Of a stretch of DNA of 64,000 nt, positions 7,450-19,839 are shown piece after piece. The position numbers and the translations under genes were made by a program. This DNA comes from Billgrantia aerodenitrificans (GTDB taxonomy: Bacteria; Pseudomonadota; Gammaproteobacteria; Pseudomonadales; Halomonadaceae). The stretch's first letter is position 1. Each line of letters begins with the position of its first letter. The notes under the pieces were generated by a model that did not search any database, was not told the origin of the DNA, and was given only the letters and a program-made list of their open reading frames with translations. The stretch spans positions 186,001 to 250,000 of the forward strand of contig NZ_JABFTV010000001.1 of the NCBI RefSeq assembly GCF_021404405.1, given 5' to 3'.

Positions 7450-9474
7450 ATGCAGATTCAGATGATTCCCGAAATCGGCCACTTCGCCCTGGTGATTGCA
7501 CTGCTGTTCGCCATCGTGCAATCGGTGGTGCCGCTGGCCGGTGCCGCCCTGCGCCGGCCGCTGTGGATGGCCTATGCCCGGCCCATGGCGGCCGGGCAGT
7601 TCCTGTTCGTTGCCATCGCCTATGCCGCGCTGACCGCCAGCTACATGCTGGACGACTTCAGCGTGCTCAACGTGGCCAACAACTCCAACTCCATGCTGCC
7701 CTGGTACTACAAGTTCAGCGCCGTATGGGGCAACCATGAAGGCTCGGTGCTGCTGTGGAGCCTGATGCTGGCCGGCTGGGGCTACTTCGCCGTGCGCTAC
7801 TCCCGCGAACTGCCGCGGGACATGGTGGCACGGGTCATCAGCGTGCTGGGCATGGTCTGCGTCGGCTTCCTGCTGTTCATCCTGGTCACCTCCAACCCCT
7901 TCGAGCGCCTGCTGCCCCAGATGCCTCAGGACGGCGCCGACCTCAACCCGCTGTTGCAGGACATCGGCTTGATCCTGCATCCGCCGATGCTCTACATGGG
8001 CTACGTCGGCTTCTCGGTGGTCTTCGCCTTTGCCATCGCCGCGTTGATCGGCGGTCGCCTGGATGCCGCCTGGGCGCGCTGGGCACGGCCCTGGACCAAC
8101 CTGGCCTGGGCCTTCCTCACCGTTGGCATCGCGCTGGGTAGCTGGTGGGCCTACTACGAGCTGGGCTGGGGCGGCTGGTGGTTCTGGGATCCGGTCGAGA
8201 ACGCCTCGCTGCTGCCCTGGTTGACCGGCACCGCGCTGATGCACTCGCTGGCGGTGACCGAGAAGCGCGGCTCGTTCAAGAGCTGGACCCTGCTGCTGGC
8301 GATCACCACCTTCTCGCTGTCGCTGCTGGGCACCTTCCTGGTACGTTCCGGCGTACTGACCTCGGTGCACGCCTTCGCCAACGATCCTTCCCGCGGCTTC
8401 TTCATCCTGATGCTGCTGGGCATCACCGTGGGCCTGTCGCTGCTGATCTTCGCCCTGCGCGCGCCGCGCGTGAGCCACAAGGTGGGCTTCGGCTGGCTGT
8501 CTCGCGACGCCATGCTGTTGATCAATAACATCATGCTGGTGATCCTGACCGTCACCGTGCTGCTGGGCACCGTCTATCCGCTGCTGCTCGACGCCCTCAA
8601 TCTGGGCAAGATCAGCGTGGGCCCGCCCTATTTCAACGCCCTGTTCGTGCCGCTGACGCTACTCATGTGCGTGTTCATGGGCATGGGGCCGATCTCGCGC
8701 TGGAAGGACACCAGCAGCAAGCTGCTGATTCAGCGTCTGTGGCTCGCTGCCGCGGTGGCGGTAGTGCTCGGTATGGCGCTGCCGTTGATCTTCGCCGAGC
8801 GCTGGAGCGCCCCGGTGGCGATCGGTATCATCGCCGCGCTGTGGATCGTGCTGCCGATGCTGCGCGACCTCTACGACAAGACCCGCCACGCCAGCTCGGT
8901 GGGCGCGGGACTCAAGAAGCTGTCGCTGGCCTACTGGGGCATGCAGCTCGGCCATCTGGGCGTGGCGGTGACCATCGTCGGTGTGGCCGTGGTGTCGAAC
9001 TACAACATCGAACGCAACGTGCGCATGAGCGTGGGCGACAGCGTCAGCGTGGCCGGCTACACCTTCACCATGACCGAACTCGCCAGCCGCCGCGGGCCCA
9101 ACTTCCTGGCCGACCGGGCAGTGATCGAGGTGCAGCGCGACGGTAGCCGGCGCAGCTTCACCATGAACCCGGAGAAGCGCCTCTACATCGCCCGCGGCAT
9201 GCCCATGACCCAGGTGGCCCTGCGTCCGGGCTTCTTCCGTGACCTCTACGTGGCCATGGGCGAGGACCTCGGCGACAACAGCTGGGCCATGCGCGTGCAG
9301 TACAAGCCCTTCGTGCGTTGGCTGTGGCTGGGTGGTCTGCTGATGGCCGCTGGCGGTGTGCTGGCCGTGGCCGACAAGCGCTACCGGCGCCTGGCCACCG
9401 CGCCAGACCCGGAAGATGTCGCCGCCAGCTCAGGCGCCAAGCCGGAAGGCGACCGACAGGAGGCGACCGCATGA
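7450..9474 (+). CDS. ccmF: haem lyase subunit CcmF
   Basis: CcmF is the main membrane subunit of the CcmFHI haem lyase, which ligates haem to the CXXCH motif of apocytochromes. At 674 residues it has normal length, with about 15 hydrophobic segments. The WWD signature GWGGWWFWDPVENAS lies near residue 240, and the periplasmic segment NVANNSNSMLPWYYKFSAVWGNHEGS near the N-terminus carries family-typical residues. It overlaps ccmG by ATGA at 9471-9474. Confidence 0.96.
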   Translation: MQIQMIPEIGHFALVIALLFAIVQSVVPLAGAALRRPLWMAYARPMAAGQFLFVAIAYAALTASYMLDDFSVLNVANNSNSMLPWYYKFSAVWGNHEGSVLLWSLMLAGWGYFAVRYSRELPRDMVARVISVLGMVCVGFLLFILVTSNPFERLLPQMPQDGADLNPLLQDIGLILHPPMLYMGYVGFSVVFAFAIAALIGGRLDAAWARWARPWTNLAWAFLTVGIALGSWWAYYELGWGGWWFWDPVENASLLPWLTGTALMHSLAVTEKRGSFKSWTLLLAITTFSLSLLGTFLVRSGVLTSVHAFANDPSRGFFILMLLGITVGLSLLIFALRAPRVSHKVGFGWLSRDAMLLINNIMLVILTVTVLLGTVYPLLLDALNLGKISVGPPYFNALFVPLTLLMCVFMGMGPISRWKDTSSKLLIQRLWLAAAVAVVLGMALPLIFAERWSAPVAIGIIAALWIVLPMLRDLYDKTRHASSVGAGLKKLSLAYWGMQLGHLGVAVTIVGVAVVSNYNIERNVRMSVGDSVSVAGYTFTMTELASRRGPNFLADRAVIEVQRDGSRRSFTMNPEKRLYIARGMPMTQVALRPGFFRDLYVAMGEDLGDNSWAMRVQYKPFVRWLWLGGLLMAAGGVLAVADKRYRRLATAPDPEDVAASSGAKPEGDRQEATA

Positions 9475-10001
9475 CCCGTCGTCTGATCCTGCTGCTGCCG
9501 CTACTCGGCTTCCTGGGGCTGTCGGTGTTCCTCTATCAGGGCCTGTCGCTTAACCCCTTCCATCGCGATTCGGCACTGATGGCGCGGGATTTCCCAGTGT
9601 TCGACATGGTCACTCTGGAAGACCCGGAACGCCGTGTCGACCGCTCGCTGCTGGCCAACGGCGAAGTCACCCTGGTCAACGTGTGGGGCGAGTGGTGCCC
9701 GGAGTGCAAACGCGAGATGCCGCAGCTGCTCGACCTGGCCGACCGCGGTATCCGCATGGTGGGCATCAGCTACAAGGATACTCGCGAGAAGGGGCTCGGC
9801 TTCCTGCAGGACTTCGGCAACCCCTTCGAGGTCAACATCTTCGATCCGGACGGCGAGTTGGGCTTCGAGCTGGGCGTCTATGGCGCCCCCGAGACCTTCC
9901 TGGTCGACCGTGACGGCATCATCCGCTATCACCACACCGGCTACATCTCGGCCCGTGACGTTCGTGAATACATCCTGCCGGAGGTGCAGAAATGGCAGTG
10001 A
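9471..10001 (+). CDS. ccmG: thiol:disulfide oxidoreductase CcmG/DsbE
   Basis: This is the membrane-anchored periplasmic thioredoxin that keeps apocytochrome c cysteines reduced. It has 176 residues with an N-terminal anchor (about residues 4-22). The active site is Cys76-Cys79 in GEWCPECKREMP, and the cis-proline loop is GAPETFLVD, both typical of DsbE. The start overlaps ccmF (ATGA) and the end overlaps ccmH by ten bases. Confidence 0.95.
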   Translation: MTRRLILLLPLLGFLGLSVFLYQGLSLNPFHRDSALMARDFPVFDMVTLEDPERRVDRSLLANGEVTLVNVWGEWCPECKREMPQLLDLADRGIRMVGISYKDTREKGLGFLQDFGNPFEVNIFDPDGELGFELGVYGAPETFLVDRDGIIRYHHTGYISARDVREYILPEVQKWQ

Positions 10002-10465
10002 TTCGATTGGCTCTCATCGGCATCCTGACGCTGCTGATGGTGGGCACCCTTCAGGCTGGCGGCATCGAGGTGCGTGAATTCGACGACCCGGTGATGGAGC
10101 AGCGCTACCGCAGTCTGACCGCCTCGCTGCGCTGTCCCACCTGCGAGAACCAGGCCATCAACGACTCCGATGCGCCGGTCTCCCGCGACATGCGCGACCG
10201 TGTCTACATGATGCTCATGGATGGCCGCGCCGACATGGAGATCCGCGACCACATGGTCGAGCGCTTCGGCAACTACGTGCTTTACAACCCCCGTCTGGAA
10301 GGGCGCACCTTCCTGCTCTGGGGCCTGCCGGCCGGGTTGGTGCTGGCCGGTGGCGTACTGGTGGGGCTGGTGGTGCGCGCACGGCGCAACGCCTCTGCCC
10401 GTGAGCTGAGCGCCGAAGAGCGCGCCCGCCTCGAGGTCCTGATCAACCGCGGGAGGTCCGAATGA
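9992..10465 (+). CDS. ccmH: cytochrome c maturation protein CcmH
   Basis: CcmH is a membrane-bound thiol protein that reduces apocytochrome c together with CcmG. The 157-residue protein has a signal peptide ending near LQAGGIE and the hallmark LRCPTCENQAI motif with Cys48 and Cys51. A C-terminal membrane helix lies around residues 105-125 (LLWGLPAGLVLAGG). Its length matches the short CcmH, with CcmI as a separate gene, unlike the fused E. coli CcmH. Confidence 0.95.
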   Translation: MAVIRLALIGILTLLMVGTLQAGGIEVREFDDPVMEQRYRSLTASLRCPTCENQAINDSDAPVSRDMRDRVYMMLMDGRADMEIRDHMVERFGNYVLYNPRLEGRTFLLWGLPAGLVLAGGVLVGLVVRARRNASARELSAEERARLEVLINRGRSE

Positions 10466-11688
10466 TCCAGCTATGGCTAGCCTTTGCCCTCCTGCTGCTG
10501 CCCGCGCTGTGGCTGCTGGTGGCGCCGCTGCGTCGGGCGCGTCTGGTGCATGATGCCCAGCGCGACTTCGAAGCCAACGACAAGTCCACCGAGCAGAACG
10601 TGGCGATCTATCATCGTCGCCTGGCGTCGCTCGAAGCTGCGCTCGAGCGCGGCGACATCGACCAGGCGCGTTTCGAAGAGGACCGTCTCGACCTCGACCG
10701 CAGCCTGCTCGAGGATACCGAGGGGCTGGTGCGCCGGCCGCTGCATGTGCCGGCCGCCGGTCGTCTCGTGGTGCCGCTGGTGGCGGTGGCCGTGGTGGTG
10801 GGCAGTGTGCTGTGGTATCAGCAGCACGGCGCCGAGGGCGATCTCGCCCTGTTCAACGCCTTCCAGGAGAGCGACTCGCTGCCCACGCTGCTGGCGCGGC
10901 TCGAGCAGCAGGCCGAGAGCCAGCCGCGCAATCCCAACGTGTGGGCCACGCTCTACCCGATCTATCGCGATTCGGGGCAGGGCGAGGCGGCACTGCACGC
11001 GCTGGACAACCTCATCGCCATCGAGGGGCGTGCCGCCTCGCTGCTGGCGCAGAAGGCACAGCTCAAGTTCTTCATGGCCGATCGCACTCTCACCGACGAG
11101 GTGCAGGGGCTGATCGAAGAGACCCAGCAGCTCAACCCCAGCGAGCCGACCATCTTCGGCATGCTGGGCGTGCACGCCTTCGACCGCGGCGACTACGAGC
11201 AGGCCGTGGACCATTGGCGCCGGGCCATCGCCGGCATGTCCGACTCCAGCTCCGCCCAGGCGCTGCGCGAGGGCATCCAGATCGCCCAGCAGCGCATGGG
11301 GGTGGCACCGGATGAGCAGGAGGCCGTGGCCCAGGGGCCCGGCATCCACGTCAGCGTCAGCCTGGAGGAGCGCCTGCAGGGGCTGCTCGACGACGACACC
11401 CGCGTGTTCGTCATCGCCCGCGACATGGAGGGCGAGCTACCGCCGCTGGCCGTGGCCCGGGTAACCCTTGGCGATCTGCCGGCCACGCTGATCATCGATG
11501 ACCGCCATGCCATGTCGCCCGATGCCTCGCTGTCTCAGGTCAGCGAAGTGCGCCTGCTGGTGCGCGTCAGCAAGAGCGGCGGTGCCACACCGGAGACCGG
11601 CGACATGTACGGCGACCTGGAAGGGGTAAGAGTTGGTGACGTTGAAGGAGATCCCGTGGAGGTCGTGATCGACCGTGTCATAGAATAG
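10462..11688 (+). CDS. ccmI: cytochrome c maturation TPR protein CcmI
   Basis: CcmI binds the C-terminal helix of apocytochrome c and hands it to CcmFH. The 408-residue protein has an N-terminal membrane helix (MIQLWLAFALLLLPALWLLVA), a coiled linker with the QNVAIYHRRLASLEAALERGDI region, and a second helix near residues 95-115. The periplasmic part has TPR-like repeats around NVWATLYPIYRDSG and FGMLGVHAFDRGDYEQAVDHW, and a beta-rich C-terminal domain. It is the last gene of the ccm operon; smc starts four bases later. Confidence 0.92.
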   Translation: MIQLWLAFALLLLPALWLLVAPLRRARLVHDAQRDFEANDKSTEQNVAIYHRRLASLEAALERGDIDQARFEEDRLDLDRSLLEDTEGLVRRPLHVPAAGRLVVPLVAVAVVVGSVLWYQQHGAEGDLALFNAFQESDSLPTLLARLEQQAESQPRNPNVWATLYPIYRDSGQGEAALHALDNLIAIEGRAASLLAQKAQLKFFMADRTLTDEVQGLIEETQQLNPSEPTIFGMLGVHAFDRGDYEQAVDHWRRAIAGMSDSSSAQALREGIQIAQQRMGVAPDEQEAVAQGPGIHVSVSLEERLQGLLDDDTRVFVIARDMEGELPPLAVARVTLGDLPATLIIDDRHAMSPDASLSQVSEVRLLVRVSKSGGATPETGDMYGDLEGVRVGDVEGDPVEVVIDRVIE

Positions 11689-11692
11689 CGGG

Positions 11693-14600
11693 ATGCGACT
11701 CACCTCGATCCGCCTGAGCGGTTTCAAATCCTTCGTCGACCCGGTCACGGTGCCCTTCGATGGCAACATGACGGCCATCGTCGGCCCCAACGGCTGCGGC
11801 AAGTCGAACATCATCGACGCCGTGCGCTGGGTCATGGGCGAATCCTCGGCCAAGACCCTGCGCGGCGAATCGATGACCGACGTCATCTTCAACGGCTCCA
11901 CCGCGCGCAAGCCGGTGGGGCAGGCCGCCATCGAGCTGCGCTTCGACAACAGCGATGGCACCATGGGCGGCCTCTATGCCCAGTACGCCGAGATCGCGGT
12001 GAAGCGCCTGGTCACCCGCGACGGCCAGTCTAGCTACTTCTTCAACGGCCAGAAGTGCCGCCGTCGCGACATCGCCGACCTGTTCCTCGGTACCGGTCTC
12101 GGCCCGCGCTCCTACGCCATCATCGGCCAGGGCATGATCTCGCGGCTGATCGAGGCGCGCCCCGAGGAGCTGCGCGCCACTCTCGAAGAGGCCGCCGGCA
12201 TCTCCAAGTACAAGGAGCGCCGCCGCGAGACCGAGAATCGCATGCGCCGCACCCGCGAGAACCTCGAGCGACTCGAGGACATTCGCGACGAGCTCGACAA
12301 GCAGCTCGAACGTCTCCGGCGTCAGGCCGAGGCGGCGCGTCGCTATCAATCCCTGAAGGAAGAGGAGTTCCGCCTCAAGGGCGAGCTGGCGTTGCTGCGC
12401 GGTCGTGCCCTGCGTGCCCGTCAGGTCGAGGAGGAGCGCCGCGTAGGCGAGCTGGAAACCGCCGTGGAGCGCGAGGTCCTCGGCCTGCGCCAGTGCGAGA
12501 CCCGCCTGGAGGAGGCGCGGGCCGGCCACGACGCCCTCGCCGAGACCCTCGAGGCGCGCCAGGCGCGCTTCTTCGAGACCAGTGGCGCCATTGCTCGCCT
12601 GGAACAGAACCTGGAGCATGCCCGCAGCCGTGAAGGGCAACTGGCCCGCGACCTGGAGAGCGCTCGCCAGGAGCTCACCGAGCTCGACCGCCTGGGCGAG
12701 CACGACCGCGAGCGCCTGATGCGTCTCGACGAGCGTCTCGAAACCCTGGTGCCGGAGCAGGAAGAGGTGGCCGAGCAGCTCGCCGAGCTGGAGGCGATGC
12801 TGGAGGAAGCCGAGCCCGCAGCCGAGGAGGCCGAGCAGGCCTTCGAGACCTTCAGCGAAAGCTGGCGCGAGGCCAGCCGCGAGGCCGAACGCAGTCAGGA
12901 CCGCCTGCGCGAGCTGGAGAGCCGTCTGGCGCGGCTCGAAGCCGACGTTCAGCGCCGTCGTCAGCAGCAGCAGGAGCTGCCCGACCTGGCCGAGCTGATG
13001 GCCCGGCGCGACGAGTTGAAGGAGCGGCTGGCGGAATTCGATCTGGCTCAGGAAGAGGTCGAAGCCCGCCGCGAGCAGCTACAGGCCGGCCGTGACGCCG
13101 CCCGCGAAGCGGCGGCGACCCTCGAGCGCGAGCGCGAGGCCGAACGCGCCAGGCGCAGTGCGCTGCAGGGCGAGCTGGCCTCCCTCGAGGCCCTGATCCA
13201 GGCCGCTCTCACCGATCCCGACGAGGCCCTCACCGCACACCTGGCCGACCACGAGCTGGGCGAGCTGCCGCGCCTGGGCGAGTCGCTCGACGTCGACCCC
13301 GGCTGGGAGGCCAGCGTCTCCTGGGTACTGGCGCCCTGGCTCAAGGCGCGCCTGGCCGTCCCTGAAGCGTTCCGCGCCGCGAGTGCCGAACCGCCCGCCG
13401 AGCTGGGCGCCCTGGCGCCCCAGGTGGCGCTCGAATTCGGCTCTGACAGCCTCGCCGCCCGGGTGCGCGGCGCCGGTGCCGCCGCGGCCTGGCTGGCCCC
13501 GATACGCTGCGTTGAGAGCGACGAGCAAGCCTGGGCCGGGCGTGAAAGGCTCGGCGCCGGTGAAAGCCTGATCACCCCCCAAGGGCTATGGCTGGGGCGC
13601 GACTGGGTACGCCATCGCGGCCAGGGTGCCGGCCCCGATGCACTGCTGGTTAGCCGGCGCCGTTTAGAGGAGGCCGCGGCCGAGCTCGACGAACTCGAGA
13701 CCCGTCTGGCCGCCCGCGATCAGGCCATCGAAGCCGAGCGCGAGCGCGCCGAGCAGGCTGAGCGCGATCTCGATGCCATTCGCCAGGAGGAGCGCCGTCT
13801 GGCCGGCGAGCAGCAGCAGCTGGCGGTGCAGGATAGCGGTCTCGCCAGCCGGCTGGAGCATTTACAAGGTCGCGCCGGGGAGCTGGCCGAAGAGCTGGCG
13901 AGCCTCGATGAGACCCGTGAAGAGACGCGGCTGAGCATCGAGGAGGCCCGCGAGCGTTGGCAGCAGGCCATGGCCCGGCTGGAGGAGGGCGCCGAGCAGC
14001 GCGAGCGCCTGGAGCGGGCGCGCAGCGAGGCTCGCGAGCGGCTGGCAGCCCTGCGTGCCCGGCAGCGCCCCTTGCAGGAGCGTGCCCAGCAGCTGGCGCT
14101 GGAGCATCAGCGTCTCTCGACCGAGCGCGCCGGCCTCAACGAGCAGCAGGGGCGCAGCGGCGATACCCGTGAGCGCCTGCTGGCGCGCTGCGAGGAGCTC
14201 AGCGAGAGCCTCGAACAGCTGCGTGAGCCCGACGAGGAGCAGCGCGAGAAGCTCGACGAACTGCTGCATCGCCGCGAGGGCGACGAGCGCTCGCTCAACG
14301 AGGCCAAGGCACAGGCCGCCGAGCTGGTGGAGCGCCTGCGCGAGGGCGAGCTGGCGCGGCAGGGCCACGAGCGCAACCTGGAGGGCATCCGCGAGCGCCT
14401 GCAGGAGGCGCGCATGCAGGTTCAGGCCCTGGCACTGAAGGCCGAGACCCAGGATGAACAGCTCGCCGAGCTGGGCCATCAGAGCGCCATCCTTGAAGAG
14501 GGGCTCGACCCCAATGCTACCGAATCGGCCTGGCAGACCCGCCTGGAAGAGGTCGGCGAGCGCATCCGCCGCCTCGGCGCCATCAACCTGGCGGCCATCG

Positions 14601-15187
14601 AGGAGTACGACCAGCAGGCCGAACGGCGCAATTATCTGGAAGCGCAGCAGGCCGAGCTCAACGAGGCCCTGGAGACCCTGGAGCGGGCGATTCGACGCAT
14701 CGACCAGGAGACCCGAACACGTTTTCGCGACACCTTCGAGCGAGTCAATCAGGGGCTACAGTCGCTTTTTCCGCGAGTCTTCGGTGGTGGAACCGCATGG
14801 TTGACGCTGACCGGCGAGGATTTGCTCGATACCGGGGTGGCGATCATGGCACGGCCACCTGGCAAGAAGAACAGTACCATTCATCTTCTCTCGGGTGGGG
14901 AAAAGGCACTGACTGCTTTATCGCTTGTCTTTGCCATCTTCCAACTCAATCCGGCACCCTTCTGTATGCTCGACGAAGTAGATGCCCCACTTGATGATGC
15001 CAATGTAGGACGCTATGCCAAACTGGTGAAAGACATGTCCGAGTCGGTACAGTTCATTTATATTACCCACAACAAGATTGCCATGGAAGCGGCCGAAAGA
15101 TTGATGGGTGTGACCATGCAGGAACCCGGCGTCTCACGCCTGGTGGCCGTTGGGGTGGAAGAGGCTGCGGCCTTGGCCGAGGCTTGA
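11693..15187 (+). CDS. smc: chromosome segregation ATPase SMC
   Basis: SMC compacts and segregates the chromosome. The 1164-residue protein has Walker A GPNGCGKSN (31-39), two long Glu/Arg-rich coiled coils separated by a hinge around residues 520-650, the signature LLSGGEKALTAL, and Walker B FCMLDEVDAPLDD. No scpA or scpB is in this window. Having SMC rather than MukB fits Halomonadaceae and pseudomonads, not enterobacteria. It is only four bases from ccmI, so it may share transcription. Confidence 0.96.
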   Translation: MRLTSIRLSGFKSFVDPVTVPFDGNMTAIVGPNGCGKSNIIDAVRWVMGESSAKTLRGESMTDVIFNGSTARKPVGQAAIELRFDNSDGTMGGLYAQYAEIAVKRLVTRDGQSSYFFNGQKCRRRDIADLFLGTGLGPRSYAIIGQGMISRLIEARPEELRATLEEAAGISKYKERRRETENRMRRTRENLERLEDIRDELDKQLERLRRQAEAARRYQSLKEEEFRLKGELALLRGRALRARQVEEERRVGELETAVEREVLGLRQCETRLEEARAGHDALAETLEARQARFFETSGAIARLEQNLEHARSREGQLARDLESARQELTELDRLGEHDRERLMRLDERLETLVPEQEEVAEQLAELEAMLEEAEPAAEEAEQAFETFSESWREASREAERSQDRLRELESRLARLEADVQRRRQQQQELPDLAELMARRDELKERLAEFDLAQEEVEARREQLQAGRDAAREAAATLEREREAERARRSALQGELASLEALIQAALTDPDEALTAHLADHELGELPRLGESLDVDPGWEASVSWVLAPWLKARLAVPEAFRAASAEPPAELGALAPQVALEFGSDSLAARVRGAGAAAAWLAPIRCVESDEQAWAGRERLGAGESLITPQGLWLGRDWVRHRGQGAGPDALLVSRRRLEEAAAELDELETRLAARDQAIEAERERAEQAERDLDAIRQEERRLAGEQQQLAVQDSGLASRLEHLQGRAGELAEELASLDETREETRLSIEEARERWQQAMARLEEGAEQRERLERARSEARERLAALRARQRPLQERAQQLALEHQRLSTERAGLNEQQGRSGDTRERLLARCEELSESLEQLREPDEEQREKLDELLHRREGDERSLNEAKAQAAELVERLREGELARQGHERNLEGIRERLQEARMQVQALALKAETQDEQLAELGHQSAILEEGLDPNATESAWQTRLEEVGERIRRLGAINLAAIEEYDQQAERRNYLEAQQAELNEALETLERAIRRIDQETRTRFRDTFERVNQGLQSLFPRVFGGGTAWLTLTGEDLLDTGVAIMARPPGKKNSTIHLLSGGEKALTALSLVFAIFQLNPAPFCMLDEVDAPLDDANVGRYAKLVKDMSESVQFIYITHNKIAMEAAERLMGVTMQEPGVSRLVAVGVEEAAALAEA

Positions 15188-15413
15188 AAATTACTTGAAA
15201 GCGAGCGATAAACGCGATATCAGAAGACACGACATGGTCATATCGCATAATAGAATGGCGAATTCACAGGGAAAGGCGCGGGGACGATTTGACTCCCGAG
15301 CGATAATGCCAGGGCTTGACAAACAAAAAAAGTGGCCTTTTTTTCGGCAATCGCGCTATGCTGTTGACGAACATCCATCCGGCATGGCGCCCTAGTGATA
15401 GGCAAGACGACCC

Positions 15414-17252
15414 ATGGAACTTAGAGAATGGCTGATCATTCTGGGGCTGGCCCTGGTGACGCTCATCGTAATCGATGGCGTGCGTCGCCTTAAGCGTCAG
15501 CGCCGAGTGCCCCGCCTGGACCAGGCAGGGGGTAACAACAACCACGTCGACAGCCAGGCAGAAGCCGATGACGATGACAACTGGGAACTGCCCAACGGCG
15601 GTGCTCGGGTCGTCAGGCCTGCGAGTTATTCGGAGGTCAAGTCGAAGCCCAAGCTGGAGCGCCAGGAGCACCCTGGGCCATCTCGGGTGCTGTCCGGCTT
15701 CCGAGAGGCCCCCGGCGACGCCAAGGCCGGCACGCCGAACCTGGCCTATCCCGCTGCCAGTGCCACCGACGCCTCGCGCCCGGTGGCTTCTGCTATTCGG
15801 GCGTCCGACACGGCGGCTAGCGAGGCTCGGTCATCCGAGGCTCAGACGGCATCCGAACGCGCGCCTCAGCCCGAGGTGAGCGCCCAGCCCGAGGTGAGCA
15901 TAAAGCGGGCCGAGCCCGAGCTCGACCTAGGTCAGGCCGAGCGGGTGCAGGTTCAGCAGCAGGAGCCATCGGTCGCCCCCACGCCGAGCCGGGCCGAAGA
16001 GGCACCCGCTGCTGCGTCCGCGGCGAAAGCGCCTGTGTCCGAACCGGCCGATGCCGAATCCCAGGCTTCTCAAGCCCAAGCTTCCCAACCCCAGGCTTCC
16101 GAAACCGTCGCTGCCAAGCCCACCGTGGTGGAAAGGCCGACCGTGGAGGAAAGCGAGGAGCGCCGGGAGCCGACGCTTTCCGCCCTGGATGACGACGAGC
16201 CCGTTCTCGAGTCGGCTTCGGTCAGCGCCGAATCTGAACCGCTTGCCGCCGATCCTGACGATCACGACCTTCATCACGATGAGGACGAGCGCTACCGGCT
16301 GGTCGATCTCGAAGGCATGGGTAACTCGATCAAGAGCGGCTCACGCCGCGTGGGCGAATCGATGCACCGCTTCGGCGTTTCCATGCAGCAGCGGCTTGCC
16401 AAGCGCCGCGAGCAGAAGCGCGAGGAGCGGGCGCGCCGCGAGCAGGAGCGTGCCGAGAAGGCCGCTCGCGAGGCTCAGCAACGGCGCGAGGCCGCCGAGG
16501 CCCAGGCCGCCCGGGAGGCCGAGCTGCGCCGCCTGGAAGCCGAAGCCATCGAGCTTGCCGACGACGACGATCCGCTGTTCGCACCGCCGCGTGCGCGTGG
16601 CGAGCGGCATGTTGAGGCGACCTATGCCGCGCCGGCTGACTACGCCGAGCCGTATGCCGAGCCAGCCCATTACGCCGAGCGGGCCGAACCCAGCCTGTCG
16701 AGCGACGCCATCAACGACGATGACGACGTGGTACGCGCCCACCCGACCCTGGCCCGGGCGCTGCGTCACAACGTCAACGCCGAGCGCGCTCGCGAGACCT
16801 TGAGCCACGCCGACGAGATCATCGTCATCAGCGTGCTGTCGCGGGACGAAGAGGGCTTCTCCGGCGAGGCGCTGCTCAACCTGATGCTGGCTTGCGGCCT
16901 GCGCTACAGCAGCGACATGGGCATCTTCCACCGCTTCGAGACCGAGGACCCCGACAGCGAGCTGCAGTTCTCGATGGTCAACGTGCTCAAGCCGGGCACC
17001 TTCCCCATCGAGGCGATGGACGAATTCCGCACCCCGGGCATCACGCTGCTGATGCCGCTGCCCGGTGCGCTGGATACCGCCGCAGCCTTCGAAGCGATGG
17101 TCGAGACCGCCATGGTCATCGTGCGCAACCTGGGCGGCGAGCTGAAGGACGAGAACCACAGCGTGATGACCGCGCAGACCGTGGAGTTCGCCCGCCAGCG
17201 CGTGCAGGAGTTCGAGCGCCGCAATCGACTCAATCGCTATCAGGTGAACTGA
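15414..17252 (+). CDS. zipA: cell division protein ZipA, long-linker form
   Basis: ZipA anchors FtsZ to the inner membrane. It has the family layout: an N-terminal membrane helix (REWLIILGLALVTLIVIDGV), a long unstructured linker, and a C-terminal FtsZ-binding domain of about 140 residues (from VISVLSRDEEGFSGEALLNLML). At 612 residues it is nearly twice the E. coli length; the extra is linker, with Ala/Pro/Gln repeats, an Arg/Glu-rich helical stretch around residues 300-380, and acidic patches. It lies between smc and ligA, as in pseudomonads. Confidence 0.93.
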   Translation: MELREWLIILGLALVTLIVIDGVRRLKRQRRVPRLDQAGGNNNHVDSQAEADDDDNWELPNGGARVVRPASYSEVKSKPKLERQEHPGPSRVLSGFREAPGDAKAGTPNLAYPAASATDASRPVASAIRASDTAASEARSSEAQTASERAPQPEVSAQPEVSIKRAEPELDLGQAERVQVQQQEPSVAPTPSRAEEAPAAASAAKAPVSEPADAESQASQAQASQPQASETVAAKPTVVERPTVEESEERREPTLSALDDDEPVLESASVSAESEPLAADPDDHDLHHDEDERYRLVDLEGMGNSIKSGSRRVGESMHRFGVSMQQRLAKRREQKREERARREQERAEKAAREAQQRREAAEAQAAREAELRRLEAEAIELADDDDPLFAPPRARGERHVEATYAAPADYAEPYAEPAHYAERAEPSLSSDAINDDDDVVRAHPTLARALRHNVNAERARETLSHADEIIVISVLSRDEEGFSGEALLNLMLACGLRYSSDMGIFHRFETEDPDSELQFSMVNVLKPGTFPIEAMDEFRTPGITLLMPLPGALDTAAAFEAMVETAMVIVRNLGGELKDENHSVMTAQTVEFARQRVQEFERRNRLNRYQVN

Positions 17253-17281
17253 CGCCAGTTCGCGTGCCATGCCGCACCCGC

Positions 17282-19685
<2,404 letters not shown>

Positions 19686-19839
19686 GTTCGACCATCTCCA
19701 GGACGGGACGTCGGAGAAAGTTGACCCAAGTCAAACTTCACGACGCCTAATATGCAGAAAATACCCCTCTATTCGTTCGTATCCGCCGGCGACTCAGGGT
19801 CGAGGCTCGGCACCGTCTGTCCTGTTCATAGAGATCGAG

